Shown here: positions 16,239 through 24,460 of the stretch, piece by piece
Position numbering within the stretch: the first letter of the stretch is position 1
Layout of the letters: every line of letters starts with the position of its first letter
NCBI RefSeq assembly: GCF_020532645.1
Contig: NZ_JAJAUZ010000026.1
Location: forward strand, 40,066 to 104,065
DNA: 64,000 bases
From: Streptomyces bambusae
Lineage (GTDB): Bacteria > Actinomycetota > Actinomycetes > Streptomycetales > Streptomycetaceae
Reading direction: 5' to 3'
Made by a program: the position numbers and the translations under genes
Notes under the pieces: model-generated
What the model was told of the DNA's origin: nothing
What the model saw: only the letters and a program-made list of their open reading frames with translations
The model's database searches: none

Positions 16239-17813
16239 ATGACGACGACTCCCCGCCGCCCCCGCCGCTCCCGCCGAGCCCGTCTGCTCGCACTCTGCGT
16301 GGCCGCCATGGCCACTCTGCCCCTGGCGAGCGCCTCCGCCACCGGTGTCTCTGCCGCCCCAGCCGTCACCCGGGCCCCGTCGCCTCCGGCCGGCGACGGG
16401 GCGGAGGTGCTTCGCGACCGCACCATCCCGCTCCCTCTCGACGCCTTCCGGATGCTGTGCACCACGGCCCCGTTCGGCGCCCCGCGCGAATGGACCTTCG
16501 ACTTCTTCGACAACGTCCGCCTCACCGCCGTCGAGGACGGCATCGACGACAACGGCGGCACCCGCACCTGGTCCGGCCACGTCAAGGGCAGGCCGGACAC
16601 CAGCGTCATCGTCTCCCTGCGCGGAGTCTGCTCCACCGACCGCATCCCGGCCGGCACCACCCTCGTCGAGGTCGTCGCCGACCTCGGGGAGCGCGTCTAC
16701 CACCTGGAGACCCTGCCGGGGCGCCCCCTGCGCGCCCGCATCACCGAGGAGGACCCGGCCAAGCAGCCGCACCACGCTCCCGACGAGCTGGCGGTGGCCC
16801 CGGCGGCACGCACCGCTCCCCGCAGCTCCCTCGCCGGGCGGGCCGCGGCCACCGCGCAGAACCCGGCCGTCATCGACGTCATCGCCGGGTACACCCCCCT
16901 CGCCGTCCAGCGGGCAGGCAGCGAGCAGCAGGTCGTCAACACCATCTACTGGGCCGAGCGCAAGATGAACGAAGCCCTCGCCGACAGCGGCGTCCCGGCC
17001 AGCATCGACATCATCGGCACCTACAACACCAACTACACCGGCAACAACACCTCCTCACTGATGTGGAGCAAGCTGAGCAACCCGCAGGACCCCGCGCTGG
17101 GCACCGCCGCCGCCGATGCACGCCAGCGCTACGGCGTGGACCTGATCACCGTCGTCAACAGCGTTCCGGGCCAGTCCTCCGGGCAGGGCAGCCTGCCGGT
17201 GCGCGGCAACTTCCACGACAGCCTCGCCTTCTCCGTCGTCGACTACGACTCGCTCACCGGCTGGTACAACCTCGGCCACGAGATCGGCCACAACCTCGGC
17301 CTCTTCCACGACCGGCGGACCCTCTCCCAGCAGGTCCCCGACGGCAGCTGGGTCAACGAGCTCAACACCCCGTACGGGACCGGCTGGATCACCCCCGACG
17401 AGCAGCACACCGACCTCATGGCGTACGCCAGCTCCTGCCGCCGGCCATGCCGCACGGAGAACGTGTACTCCGACCCGTCGCTCAACATCTACGGCCAGCC
17501 CCTCGGCGACGAGAGCAACAACAACGCCAAGCTCGCCCGCCTCACCACTCCCATCGTGGCCGGCTACCGGTCCCTCACCATCCCCCGGACCCGCTACGCC
17601 CTCACGCTCGAAAGCACCGACGGCGGCAGCGTCCGCCCTGCCGTCTACGGCCCCTACAAGCCGGGCACGGTCGTCTCCGTCACCGCCACCCCGGCCCCCG
17701 GCCACCGCCTGGCAGCCTGGATCTACGACGGCCGCCAGTACGCACCAGCCGAACAGGTCAACGTGACCATGGACGCCGCCCACACTCTCAGGGCGGTCTT
17801 CATCGAGACCTGA
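16239..17813 (+). CDS. Secreted metzincin metalloprotease (M12B-like) with C-terminal InlB-type repeat
   Basis: Predicted extracellular zinc protease of 524 residues. The ATG at 16239 gives a signal peptide (MTTTPRRPRRSRRARLLALC, cleavage near ASA); a GTG nine bases earlier is possible, and neither has a good ribosome site. The propeptide-like region runs to about residue 205. The catalytic domain contains HEIGHNLGLFHD (first His near residue 347), the elongated HExxHxxGxxHD zinc motif, followed by DLMAYASS as a likely Met-turn. After ~residue 445 there is a domain like the bacterial repeat/InlB-B module (STDGGSVRP...GPYKPGTVVSVTATPAPGHR). Monocistronic. Substrate unknown. Confidence 0.85.
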   Translation: MTTTPRRPRRSRRARLLALCVAAMATLPLASASATGVSAAPAVTRAPSPPAGDGAEVLRDRTIPLPLDAFRMLCTTAPFGAPREWTFDFFDNVRLTAVEDGIDDNGGTRTWSGHVKGRPDTSVIVSLRGVCSTDRIPAGTTLVEVVADLGERVYHLETLPGRPLRARITEEDPAKQPHHAPDELAVAPAARTAPRSSLAGRAAATAQNPAVIDVIAGYTPLAVQRAGSEQQVVNTIYWAERKMNEALADSGVPASIDIIGTYNTNYTGNNTSSLMWSKLSNPQDPALGTAAADARQRYGVDLITVVNSVPGQSSGQGSLPVRGNFHDSLAFSVVDYDSLTGWYNLGHEIGHNLGLFHDRRTLSQQVPDGSWVNELNTPYGTGWITPDEQHTDLMAYASSCRRPCRTENVYSDPSLNIYGQPLGDESNNNAKLARLTTPIVAGYRSLTIPRTRYALTLESTDGGSVRPAVYGPYKPGTVVSVTATPAPGHRLAAWIYDGRQYAPAEQVNVTMDAAHTLRAVFIET

Positions 17814-17926
17814 GGGACGTCATCCCGGGTCATCGAGCGCGTCTGAAAGATCGTGCAAGTCCGTGATGTGGCAGCCTGGCCCGGGGCTCGGCCTCGGGCC
17901 TGTGGGCCAGGCGGAACGGACGAGTC

Positions 17927-18233
17927 ATGGCGGACAAGACGGAACCGGTGGCTGCGGTGGCGGCCGGGGACAAGACGGTCGACGAGGTCGTCGAGCGGTT
18001 GCTCGATAGAGCCGATGCCTCAGGGGGCAGCGCTGTTCCACTCGGTGCCCCTGTGGGGCCTGATCGCCCTGGCCGGAGCCACCACCGCGGCCGGCGCAGC
18101 GGACACCCTGTCCCGCTGCGCCACCGCACCCGCCGCCTGGCTGATCATGGCCGTGGTGACGGCGTACTGCCTGGCATCACCCGCCGTCCTCCCCGTCCTC
18201 TGGAACGAGGAGAACGAGGAGAACGAGACCTAG
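17927..18233 (+). pseudogene. Possible frameshifted small membrane protein
   Basis: A plausible start (ATG at 17927) reads MADKTEPVAAVAAGDKTVDE and VVERLLDRADA, then loses sense. A +1 shift near 18015-18030 continues as a hydrophobic segment (VPLWGLIALAGATTAAGAAD, then AWLIMAVVTAYCL) ending at TAG 18233. The second half could instead start at ATG 18015 as its own 72-residue two-helix protein. A strong terminator follows. No family recognised. Confidence 0.4.
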
Positions 18234-18257
18234 TGACAGCCCGGTAGCCGCCCACAC

Positions 18258-18303
18258 GGGCAAAGAGGAGGGCCTCCCCCACAGGGGGCCCTCCTCTTTG
18301 CCC
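18258..18303. terminator. Strong bidirectional hairpin terminator
   Basis: A 17-bp perfect stem (GGGCAAAGAGGAGGGCC pairing with its complement at 18287-18303) and a 12-base loop that can itself close further. It lies 25 bases after the stop at 18233. Confidence 0.85.
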
Positions 18304-18568
18304 ATTCCGCTCCCGCACTGTGCAGGTCGTCATCGGCGTCTTCACGGCCTCGTCGCCCCCGCCCGTCCCCGCTTCTGCTCGAGCGCCGCCTGCGGTCAAG
18401 GGCCGTCCTGATCAGAGGACTGTTTGCGCTAAGCCCGATCGTTTCTGCAGTGAACCTGACATTCCGGCAGGCGCGGCCCTGCTCGACAGGCAGACGGACC
18501 GGGATAGATCTGGAGACAGCCCGCAGGAGTACGCGGGCTCCCTGTCGATCGAGTGAAAGCAGATCCCT

Positions 18569-18943
18569 GTGCTGAAGAGGTCTCTGGTCGTCGCTGCGGC
18601 TGCGGCAATGACGTTTGCGTCGGCCGGCGTCGCGGCGGCTGACGATGTCGTGCGTGTGGTGGAGAGTGCGGAGGTGACCATCCCGGTCGCCAGCGGCGGG
18701 TATCCCGGCCGCGCGGTGGCGAAGGCGGAGTGCCCGGCCGGGGAGACCCGAACGGGCGGCGGTGCCATGGTGGTCGCGGGCAACTCCTACGCCGACCGTT
18801 ATGCGGTCGGCGCGAGCATCCCGATCGCGGGTGAAGGCTGGTGGGCGTTCGCAACGAACTCCGACCCGAACGACCCCGGGAAGCTCAAGGCGTACGCGAT
18901 CTGTGCGAAAGTCGTCAGGAACCCCACCCTGACCACTCCGTGA
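18569..18943 (+). CDS. Small secreted protein of unknown function
   Basis: Protein of 124 residues from a GTG start. The signal peptide is MLKRSLVVAAAAAMTFASAG with cleavage probably after VAAA near residue 24. The mature part is beta-rich with two or three cysteines (KAECPAGETRTGGGAM, AYAICAKV), a pattern seen in many Streptomyces secreted small proteins. No catalytic motif or known domain could be recognised. The gene is alone, preceded by a ~265-base region and ended by a hairpin that begins at its stop codon. Confidence 0.7.
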   Translation: MLKRSLVVAAAAAMTFASAGVAAADDVVRVVESAEVTIPVASGGYPGRAVAKAECPAGETRTGGGAMVVAGNSYADRYAVGASIPIAGEGWWAFATNSDPNDPGKLKAYAICAKVVRNPTLTTP

Positions 18944-18960
18944 CCGGGCCCGCCGGTCAC
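18940..18960 (+). terminator. Hairpin at the stop codon of the small secreted protein
   Basis: An 8-bp perfect stem GTGACCGG / CCGGTCAC with a five-base loop. The stem includes the TGA stop codon itself. Confidence 0.6.
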
Positions 18961-19059
18961 CTTCCGCTCCACGGGCTCGACGAGAACGCAGGCGCGGCCT
19001 GAGTGACAAGAGCTCCCTCCACGGATGGACGCTGTTGGTCGATCGACGAGGGGCTTCGT

Positions 19060-19104
19060 GACGACGGCCTGTGCGACCCCGTGGGGGTTGTGCAGGCCGT
19101 CGTC
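19060..19104. terminator. Long nested hairpin upstream of the IS1182 relic
   Basis: Outer 12-bp perfect arms GACGACGGCCTG and CAGGCCGTCGTC flank an inner CCCC/GGGG stem, making one extended hairpin of 45 bases. It lies about 20 bases before the relic start and may be the element's guard against outside transcription. Confidence 0.6.
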
Positions 19105-19126
19105 GTGTGGGTGGGGTGGGGTTTCG

Positions 19127-19210
19127 GTGTCGCTGCGTGGAGTGGATCTGTTGGAGATCCCGGAGGAGACCGTGCGGGTGGCTCGCGCGGTGTTCCCGTC
19201 ACATCGAGGA
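19127..19210 (+). pseudogene. IS1182-family transposase N-terminal relic
   Basis: From the GTG at 19127 the frame reads MSLRGVDLLEIPEETVRVAR then AVFP, which matches the conserved N-terminus of IS1182-family transposases (usual form MSLRP...VPEETARVARAAFPKG). Similarity stops at once after this, so only ~28 codons remain. Confidence 0.6.
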
Positions 19211-19384
19211 GGTCCGTACACGCCGACACAGCACGGCCGGAGTGTCGATGCCGGAGGTGACACCACGGACTCTGCCAGGGCCTGCGAGGCCGCTTGACGC
19301 CCGGCCACGGACCGGCGATACCGCCGGGCCCCTGCCGCCTCATCGATGAGGAAGTCATCGGGCCGGTTTCGCCGCAGCCCGGGA

Positions 19385-19732
19385 TCAGCGGCGTTGCAGG
19401 ATTCCCACCGCCGCGACCGCGTCCTCCACCGCGGCGAACACGGGCAGCGCCGGCTGGTTGACCCTCATCAGGTGACGGGTCGCAGCCAGCGGACACGCCG
19501 CCGCCATCGGCATTCGCTGCTCGACGCAATGCCGGAAGATCCTCAGCACCACGGAGACCACCGCATTCGTGCCGGCCGCACGGGCGAGGGCCACCACCAG
19601 ACCCGACGGGCGCCGCTCGGCGATGAGAGTGTCGAGGGCGCGTGCCAGCTCGGCGCGCTGCGACGTACCGACCGGAGCGTGCACGCCGACCACCAGGCAG
19701 TCGTCGTGATCCCAGCTGAGCATGACCACCAC
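19385..19732 (-). CDS. Small STAS-like protein (anti-sigma antagonist fold)
   Basis: Protein of up to 115 residues. The alternating beta/alpha pattern (DDCLVVGVHAPVGTSQRAEL, RPSGLVVALARAAGTNAVVS, PMAAACPLAATRHLM) resembles a STAS domain of the kind that binds anti-sigma factor kinases in Streptomyces. The conserved phosphorylatable Ser/Thr of canonical antagonists is not obvious, so a degenerate STAS is possible. Three in-frame starts (GTG 19732, GTG 19729, ATG 19723) share one GGAAGGG site; the choice is uncertain. No partner kinase is adjacent. Confidence 0.6.
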   Translation of the reverse strand: MVVMLSWDHDDCLVVGVHAPVGTSQRAELARALDTLIAERRPSGLVVALARAAGTNAVVSVVLRIFRHCVEQRMPMAAACPLAATRHLMRVNQPALPVFAAVEDAVAAVGILQRR

Positions 19733-20323
19733 ACCCTTCCACCCACATCAGCCGGCACACTGCCGTGACGCGTACTCGACGGGAACCCTGCGGCCCACGC
19801 CGGACACCCACGCCCCCGGTTCCGGCCGCCACGGCCGGTGCAAAGGGACGAGGAAGAAGAGAGCGGCGTGCCGGTGAGGCCCGGCCATCGTGACGATGGT
19901 CCGGCCCCGACTTCGTTCTCAGGGGCGGAGCCCTTGGGGCTCCTCCACACCCTCACACACACTCCACCCGGGCCGCACACCCACGGGGCAGGCGAGTGAG
20001 CACACGGCCCCCGCCAGCCCTGCCGCCCGCCGCCCGCCGCCCGCCGTGCAGTGTCGGCATGGAAGGTGGGGCTGCGGGCGAACGCACAGCCCCACCTTGG
20101 CTGCGCAGCACGGCCAAGGAGGGGAGAAACCGCCCTGCTGCAACCCCTCGGGAAAGTCCTCAGACCAGATGTCTGCCCACCACCACACCAAACAGACACG
20201 GAAAAGGCAGGCTGGCGGCCAGGACCGGGTCGCCGACTGCGGCAGTGGTCGGCAACCCACACCACCGTGCCGGTGAAACCACCCGGACCGACCCGCGCCC
20301 GGCCTGCCCGGCCCGGGCGCGGG
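19733..20323. other. Stretch without a recognisable gene
   Basis: About 590 bases. It includes a run of CCGCCCG-type short repeats around 20025-20045 and otherwise shows no supported coding frame. Confidence 0.45.
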
Positions 20324-20821
20324 TCAGGGGCCGGTCGTGACGGGCGGGGTGGGCTGTCCGTAGAGGGCGGTGAGGGCGTCGTATAGATCGCGGAGGGCTG
20401 CTTCGGCGTCGTGGAGTCCCTCGGTGGAGGGACTGTGGTGGCGGCGGATCAGGGGGGCGAGGGCGGTGGCGCAGTCTCCGGCCAGGTGCCCCAGCGGGGT
20501 GTGGTGGCGGGCGCCGACCAAGGCCAGGGCGGTGACGGCTTCCCGGATGCGGTCGAGGCGGGCCTGTGGTGTGGCGCCCAGCGGGTACGGTGCCAGCCGG
20601 CCGAGGAGCGTGTGGGCGAGCGCCCGTTCCTCGTCGGTCGGCGCGACAACCACGACGGCAGCGGTCCGTGTGAACACACGGCAGGCGAAACGCATGCCGG
20701 TCTCGGCATCGGTGCCCGCGGTCACGGCGCGCGTCAGGGCGCGCGGGTCTGGCGCGCGGGGGCGCAGCCAGGGGGCAGGGGTACTGGTAGAGGTGGGGTG
20801 CGGCATGGCGGTGCCCGCCAT
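20324..20821 (-). CDS. Hypothetical protein, mostly helical
   Basis: Protein of 165 residues with genome-typical codon bias, which is the main support. A Pro/Thr-rich N-terminus (~30 residues) is followed by VFTRTAAVVVVAPTDEERAL and helical segments (LGATPQARLDRIREAVTALA, DAEAALRDLYDALTALYG). The start could be the second ATG (PHPTSTST...), 15 bases in. No domain, signal peptide or membrane segment was recognised. The upstream ~960 bases have no credible gene. Confidence 0.55.
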   Translation of the reverse strand: MAGTAMPHPTSTSTPAPWLRPRAPDPRALTRAVTAGTDAETGMRFACRVFTRTAAVVVVAPTDEERALAHTLLGRLAPYPLGATPQARLDRIREAVTALALVGARHHTPLGHLAGDCATALAPLIRRHHSPSTEGLHDAEAALRDLYDALTALYGQPTPPVTTGP

Positions 20822-21781
20822 TTCCGGGGATTCGGGAGCCCATCACGGTCGGCCACCTTCCGCGACGCGTCGCGGGAACTGAAGGCCGTCACGCACGCGG
20901 CCTCGGACGGCCGCGCACAGCCGAGCAAGGCTTCCGTACCGTCCGACAGCCACACGCTACGTGACCTTGTGGTGGCGCGGGGTCCCTCACCAGACCAGGC
21001 TGGTATTACCCCCAGTCTGCCCCCATTTCCCCGCAATAGAGACCTCAGGGCCAAAACCGTACAGACCGACGGTCGTGGGCACCCCCGGGGCTGCCTGCCC
21101 CCGGCAACACGGGGCACCGAGCCTCACCCGTGCGCGCCCTTTCGCCACGGCTACCTGCGAGCCCGGACCGGCACCCCCGGGCCGGGAAGCGCGCAGTTCC
21201 TCGCAGCGGCGCGGCGAATACCCCACCAGGGCACAACGACTCCACCCCGCGCATCTGCCCGGTGCACGGATCAGCCGGCAGCCGCCCGGACCTACGGGAC
21301 GGCGTGCCGGGCGGGGCCGGGTTCCCCGCGCGGGCATGCCCACCAGGACACCTCCACCCACGTCCGGCGTGAGCGGGTCCCGGCGGCGGGCGCGGACGGT
21401 CACCTGATCCGCGCGCACCGGCCTCCTCGAACGCCGACACCGGCACCAGCGCGGCGCGCAGCCCTTCCGCGTCCACCGCATCCACAACCTTCCCCGGCCA
21501 ACGCCCCCCGGGCCGGGCGCAGGAACCGCGCCGGTGGCCACCGCCCACCGCCACGCCCCCACCGACCCCCGCAGCCGTGCAACCGCTCCCGCCTCTTCCA
21601 ACAGCCCCGAAGCGCAATGAAACGTGCCCCGCTCGCACGTTGCGCCGCCCGACCGCCGGGTTGCATGCCGGGTCTTGGGTTGACCCTGACACGGTGTGAG
21701 GGGGTTGGCTGATCTCACCCGCCCGGCGGCCCGCCGGCCGGGATCACCTCGGTCTCCGCTCAATCTCCACGAAGGATTCTC
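20822..21781. other. Stretch without a recognisable gene
   Basis: Nearly 1 kb. Many overlapping frames, none with a family match or consistent codon bias. A TTGACC at 21680 may be the -35 box for the gene starting at 21782, but a good -10 was not found. Confidence 0.45.
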
Positions 21782-22720
21782 GTGCTCGCTTACGTCGGTT
21801 CCGGCCCTTACTGCTTCACCAACTCGCTGGCCATGATGCTGGGTGAGGAGGCGCCCTCCACGGCGGTCATCGAGACGCTGACGGGTTCACCGTTCGGCGC
21901 GCAGCTCCTCGGCGGTTCCCTGCCGTTGTTCGATCCGTACGGCTGGGACCCGGAGCTCGGTCTCGATGCCGCGATCGCCCTGCTGGGCTGGAGCTGTGAG
22001 CGCACCGACGGAGGGACGCCGGCGGAGGCGCTGGAGCGGTTGCGGACCGCCTGCTCGCGGGGGCCGGTCCTGGTCGGGCCGGTGGACATGGGCCTACTGC
22101 TGTACCAGCCCGGCACGCCCGACGACGGGGGCGGCGACCACTACGTCGTGGTGCTCGCCGCCGACGAGGACGGCGTCGAACTCCACGACCCCCACGGTCA
22201 CCCGTACGCGACACTGCCCACGCAGGCGTTCCTGTCCGCCTGGGAGGCGAAGGCGATCGGCTACATCGACGCCCCGTTCGTGATGCGGGCCGACTTCGTA
22301 CGCGAGCACCCGACCACTCCTGCCGACGCGCTCAGGCGGTCGCTGCCGGCGGCCGAGCGGTGGCTGGCCGGCCGTGACGACCTGCCCGTGCCGCCCGGCA
22401 CACTGGGCGGGGCCGCCGCCGTCGAAGCACTCGCCGACATGGTCGCCCACGGCCTGCCCCCGCACGTCCGCACGCTGCTCACCGCGTTCGGCGTCCGTGT
22501 GGGAGCGCGCCGCCTCAACGACGCCGCGACCTGCCTGCACGAGCTGGGGCTGTCCCACGCAGCGTCCCTCGCACAGGGCCAGGCCCGGATCCTGGGCGGT
22601 CTGCAGTACCCGCTGCTGCACGGCGACGACCAGGCCGCGGCAGCGCAGCTGCGCCGGCTCGCCCCCACCTATGCACAGCTGCACGCGGCCCTCGCTGCAG
22701 CGCGGGGCGACGCGTCCTGA
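21782..22720 (+). CDS. BtrH-like / C39-like cysteine protein
   Basis: Protein of 312 residues from a GTG with GAAGGA upstream. The N-terminal half looks like a papain-fold BtrH_N or C39-type domain: GPYCFTNSLAMMLG near residue 8 supplies a nucleophile-like Cys, and GGDHYVVVLAADED near residue 118 supplies His, with ELHDPHGHPY giving an Asp. Such domains cleave peptides or move acyl groups (BtrH transfers a side chain in butirosin synthesis). The second half is helical (DALRRSLPAAERWLAG, LNDAATCLHELGLSHAASLA) and may bind the substrate. No biosynthetic cluster is nearby, so the role is open. Confidence 0.65.
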   Translation: MLAYVGSGPYCFTNSLAMMLGEEAPSTAVIETLTGSPFGAQLLGGSLPLFDPYGWDPELGLDAAIALLGWSCERTDGGTPAEALERLRTACSRGPVLVGPVDMGLLLYQPGTPDDGGGDHYVVVLAADEDGVELHDPHGHPYATLPTQAFLSAWEAKAIGYIDAPFVMRADFVREHPTTPADALRRSLPAAERWLAGRDDLPVPPGTLGGAAAVEALADMVAHGLPPHVRTLLTAFGVRVGARRLNDAATCLHELGLSHAASLAQGQARILGGLQYPLLHGDDQAAAAQLRRLAPTYAQLHAALAAARGDAS

Positions 22721-22725
22721 CCGGA

Positions 22726-22768
22726 CGGATCCGGCCCGGCCCTCATCGAACGGGCCGGGCCGGATCCG
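22726..22768 (+). terminator. Terminator after the BtrH-like gene
   Basis: A 17-bp perfect stem (CGGATCCGGCCCGGCCC with its complement) and a nine-base loop, starting five bases after the stop. Confidence 0.85.
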
Positions 22769-23644
22769 CAAGCTGCCGCCGTACGGCTCCAGGCATGCCG
22801 GGCACCGGGGGCACCCGTGCACGGCCTCTGCCCGCGGCCCCGGACCGCCACCCCGGTTGAGGATGCGCGCAGGCCCTACAGCGGATCGGCGGAGCGGACC
22901 CGGTGCAGATGGACGAGGACGTCGTAGGCCCGTCCCAGGGCGAGGACGGGCAGCGGCTCGGGGATGAACGTCGAACCGGCGTCGTAGACCGGCCGGGCCC
23001 GGTCTAGCCAGGTGCGGGCGGCGGCAGGTGCGGTGCGCAGGTCGAGGTAGAAGTCCCGGTGCCGGACCCGGTCCAGGGAGTGCTCGTTCATGCCGGGGCG
23101 CGCCGCCGGTACGGTGACCGGCTTCCACTCCCCGTCGAGGGAGGTGTCCTTGGTGAGGAAGGAACCGCCGGCGAAGCTGAAGCCGATCGCGGCGTAGCCG
23201 CGGCCCAGGCGGTCGCGCAGCAGGGCGCCCTGGGTCCGCGGGTACATGTCCGGATGGGTGGACCGGTATCCGACGTGACCGTTGTGGGGCGACAGCAGCA
23301 CCTTGTGGCCGGTGTTGCGCTGCCACCACAGCACGTTGTCGGCCATGGCCTGGTCGCGCAGGCGCTCGGCGGCGGTGACCGAGGCCGGGTCGGCGAGGTC
23401 GACGGTGGCGAAGGCGAAGGTCTGCGCGATGTTCCGCGCGTGCTGCACCGTCCACGCGTGGTCGCCTCCGGCTTCCGGCTGCCGCCCGGCGTTCTGTTGC
23501 CCTGCGACCAGGTCAAGTGCCTCCTGCGCGCGGGCGGCGTTCTCCTTCCGCTCTGCGAGCGGAAGGCTCAGATAGCCGCAGATGTCGTCGAACGGGCGCA
23601 GAGCGGCGTACAGCTCGGTGAGCCGGGGCAGTGCCTGCGGGCGG

Positions 23645-23672
23645 GTACGGCGTACGGCGTACGGCGGACGGC
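23645..23672. repeat. 7-bp tandem repeat inside the esterase gene
   Basis: GTACGGC occurs three times in a row (23645-23665), followed by a degenerate copy GGACGGC. Restoring the family sequence VRRTRP would need one copy fewer by two, so slippage here explains the second frameshift of the gene. Confidence 0.8.
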
Positions 23673-24181
23673 GGACAGCACGCGCGCGAAGACGTGGTCG
23701 CCGAGCTCCGGCACCCCGAGATCGTCCCCCATGAAGTGGACGCGGCGGCCTGGGTGCCTGCGGTTGTGCTCGCGCATCCAGCCGATCAGGCTGACGAACT
23801 CCTCGCGCTCCCAGGGGGATCCGGCCAGCGTGTCCCGTGCGATGCTCCGCGGGTCGCCGGCACCTCCCCGGAGGTACTCGTCGATCCTGAGCCCGGCCGA
23901 CCAGCTCATCTCCAGGGCGAAGGTGGTGAAGCCGCGCTCCTCGACGAGGTGCCGGAAGACGCGCTCCTTCATGGCGAAGAACCCGTGCGAACCGTGGGTG
24001 GCCTCGCCCAGCCCCACCACCTCCGCCTTCTCGACCATGGCGCCCGCCCAGTGCCCGCAGGTCGGCGCTCCGGCCGCCGGGGTCGGTGGAGCGCAGGGGG
24101 TGCGCTGCCCGTTCCAGGGAGCGCAAGAGGGCTGCTTCCTCTTTCCTCGCGCCCGAGCCTGCCGACGCGGCCGGCCCTGCC

Positions 24182-24207
24182 GGAGACGGAGACGGAGACG
24201 GAGACGG
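24182..24207. repeat. Hexamer repeat encoding a Ser-Pro linker
   Basis: GGAGAC is repeated four times on the plus strand. On the coding strand it gives SPSPSPSP just after the signal peptide of the esterase-like protein. The unit is six bases, so copy-number changes would keep the frame. Confidence 0.75.
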
Positions 24208-24460
24208 GGCAGCCTCGCCGGGGCCGGCCAGCGCCGTGGCGGCCAGTCCTGCCGTGAGTGCGAGCAGCCGTCGCCGGCCGGTCGCCTTCGTCGGGTATCC
24301 GTGCAATTGCGATCACTCCTCGTGTGCGGTGGCCCGGACCGCACTGGGGTGGTCCACCGGGTCGGGCCGGGGCTCACCCGGGGAGTCCGTACGGCGGGGG
24401 TTGCCCCGGTTCCCGGCCTCGTCGGACCGGAGCCTCCCGGGCGGGTCCTGCGGCGTCCGT

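Larger units (their letters stand above)
22876..24306 (-). pseudogene. Erythromycin esterase-family gene scrambled by two compensating frameshifts
   Basis: The minus-strand frame from a TTG at 24306 (AGGAG nine bases upstream) runs 476 codons without a stop. Its N-terminus (signal peptide MHGYPTKATGRRRLLALTAG, then LERAAHPLRSTDPGGRSADL) and its C-terminus (RPQALPRLTELYAALRPFDD to the end) belong to the erythromycin-esterase-like family. The ~130 codons between read as nonsense, while a neighbouring frame over that stretch gives the missing part, including the catalytic GLGEATHGSHGFFAMKERVF and ALEMSWSAGLRIDEYL. An extra G within 24041-24050 shifts the frame, and two extra 7-bp units at 23645-23672 shift it back (total +15). 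As written it cannot make an active esterase. Confidence 0.85.

Noticed and set aside
23645..24050. Programmed ribosomal frameshifting in the esterase-like gene
   Set aside because: Two separate shifts would be needed, no slippery site with stimulatory structure is evident, and a tandem-duplication plus single-base insertion explains both more simply.
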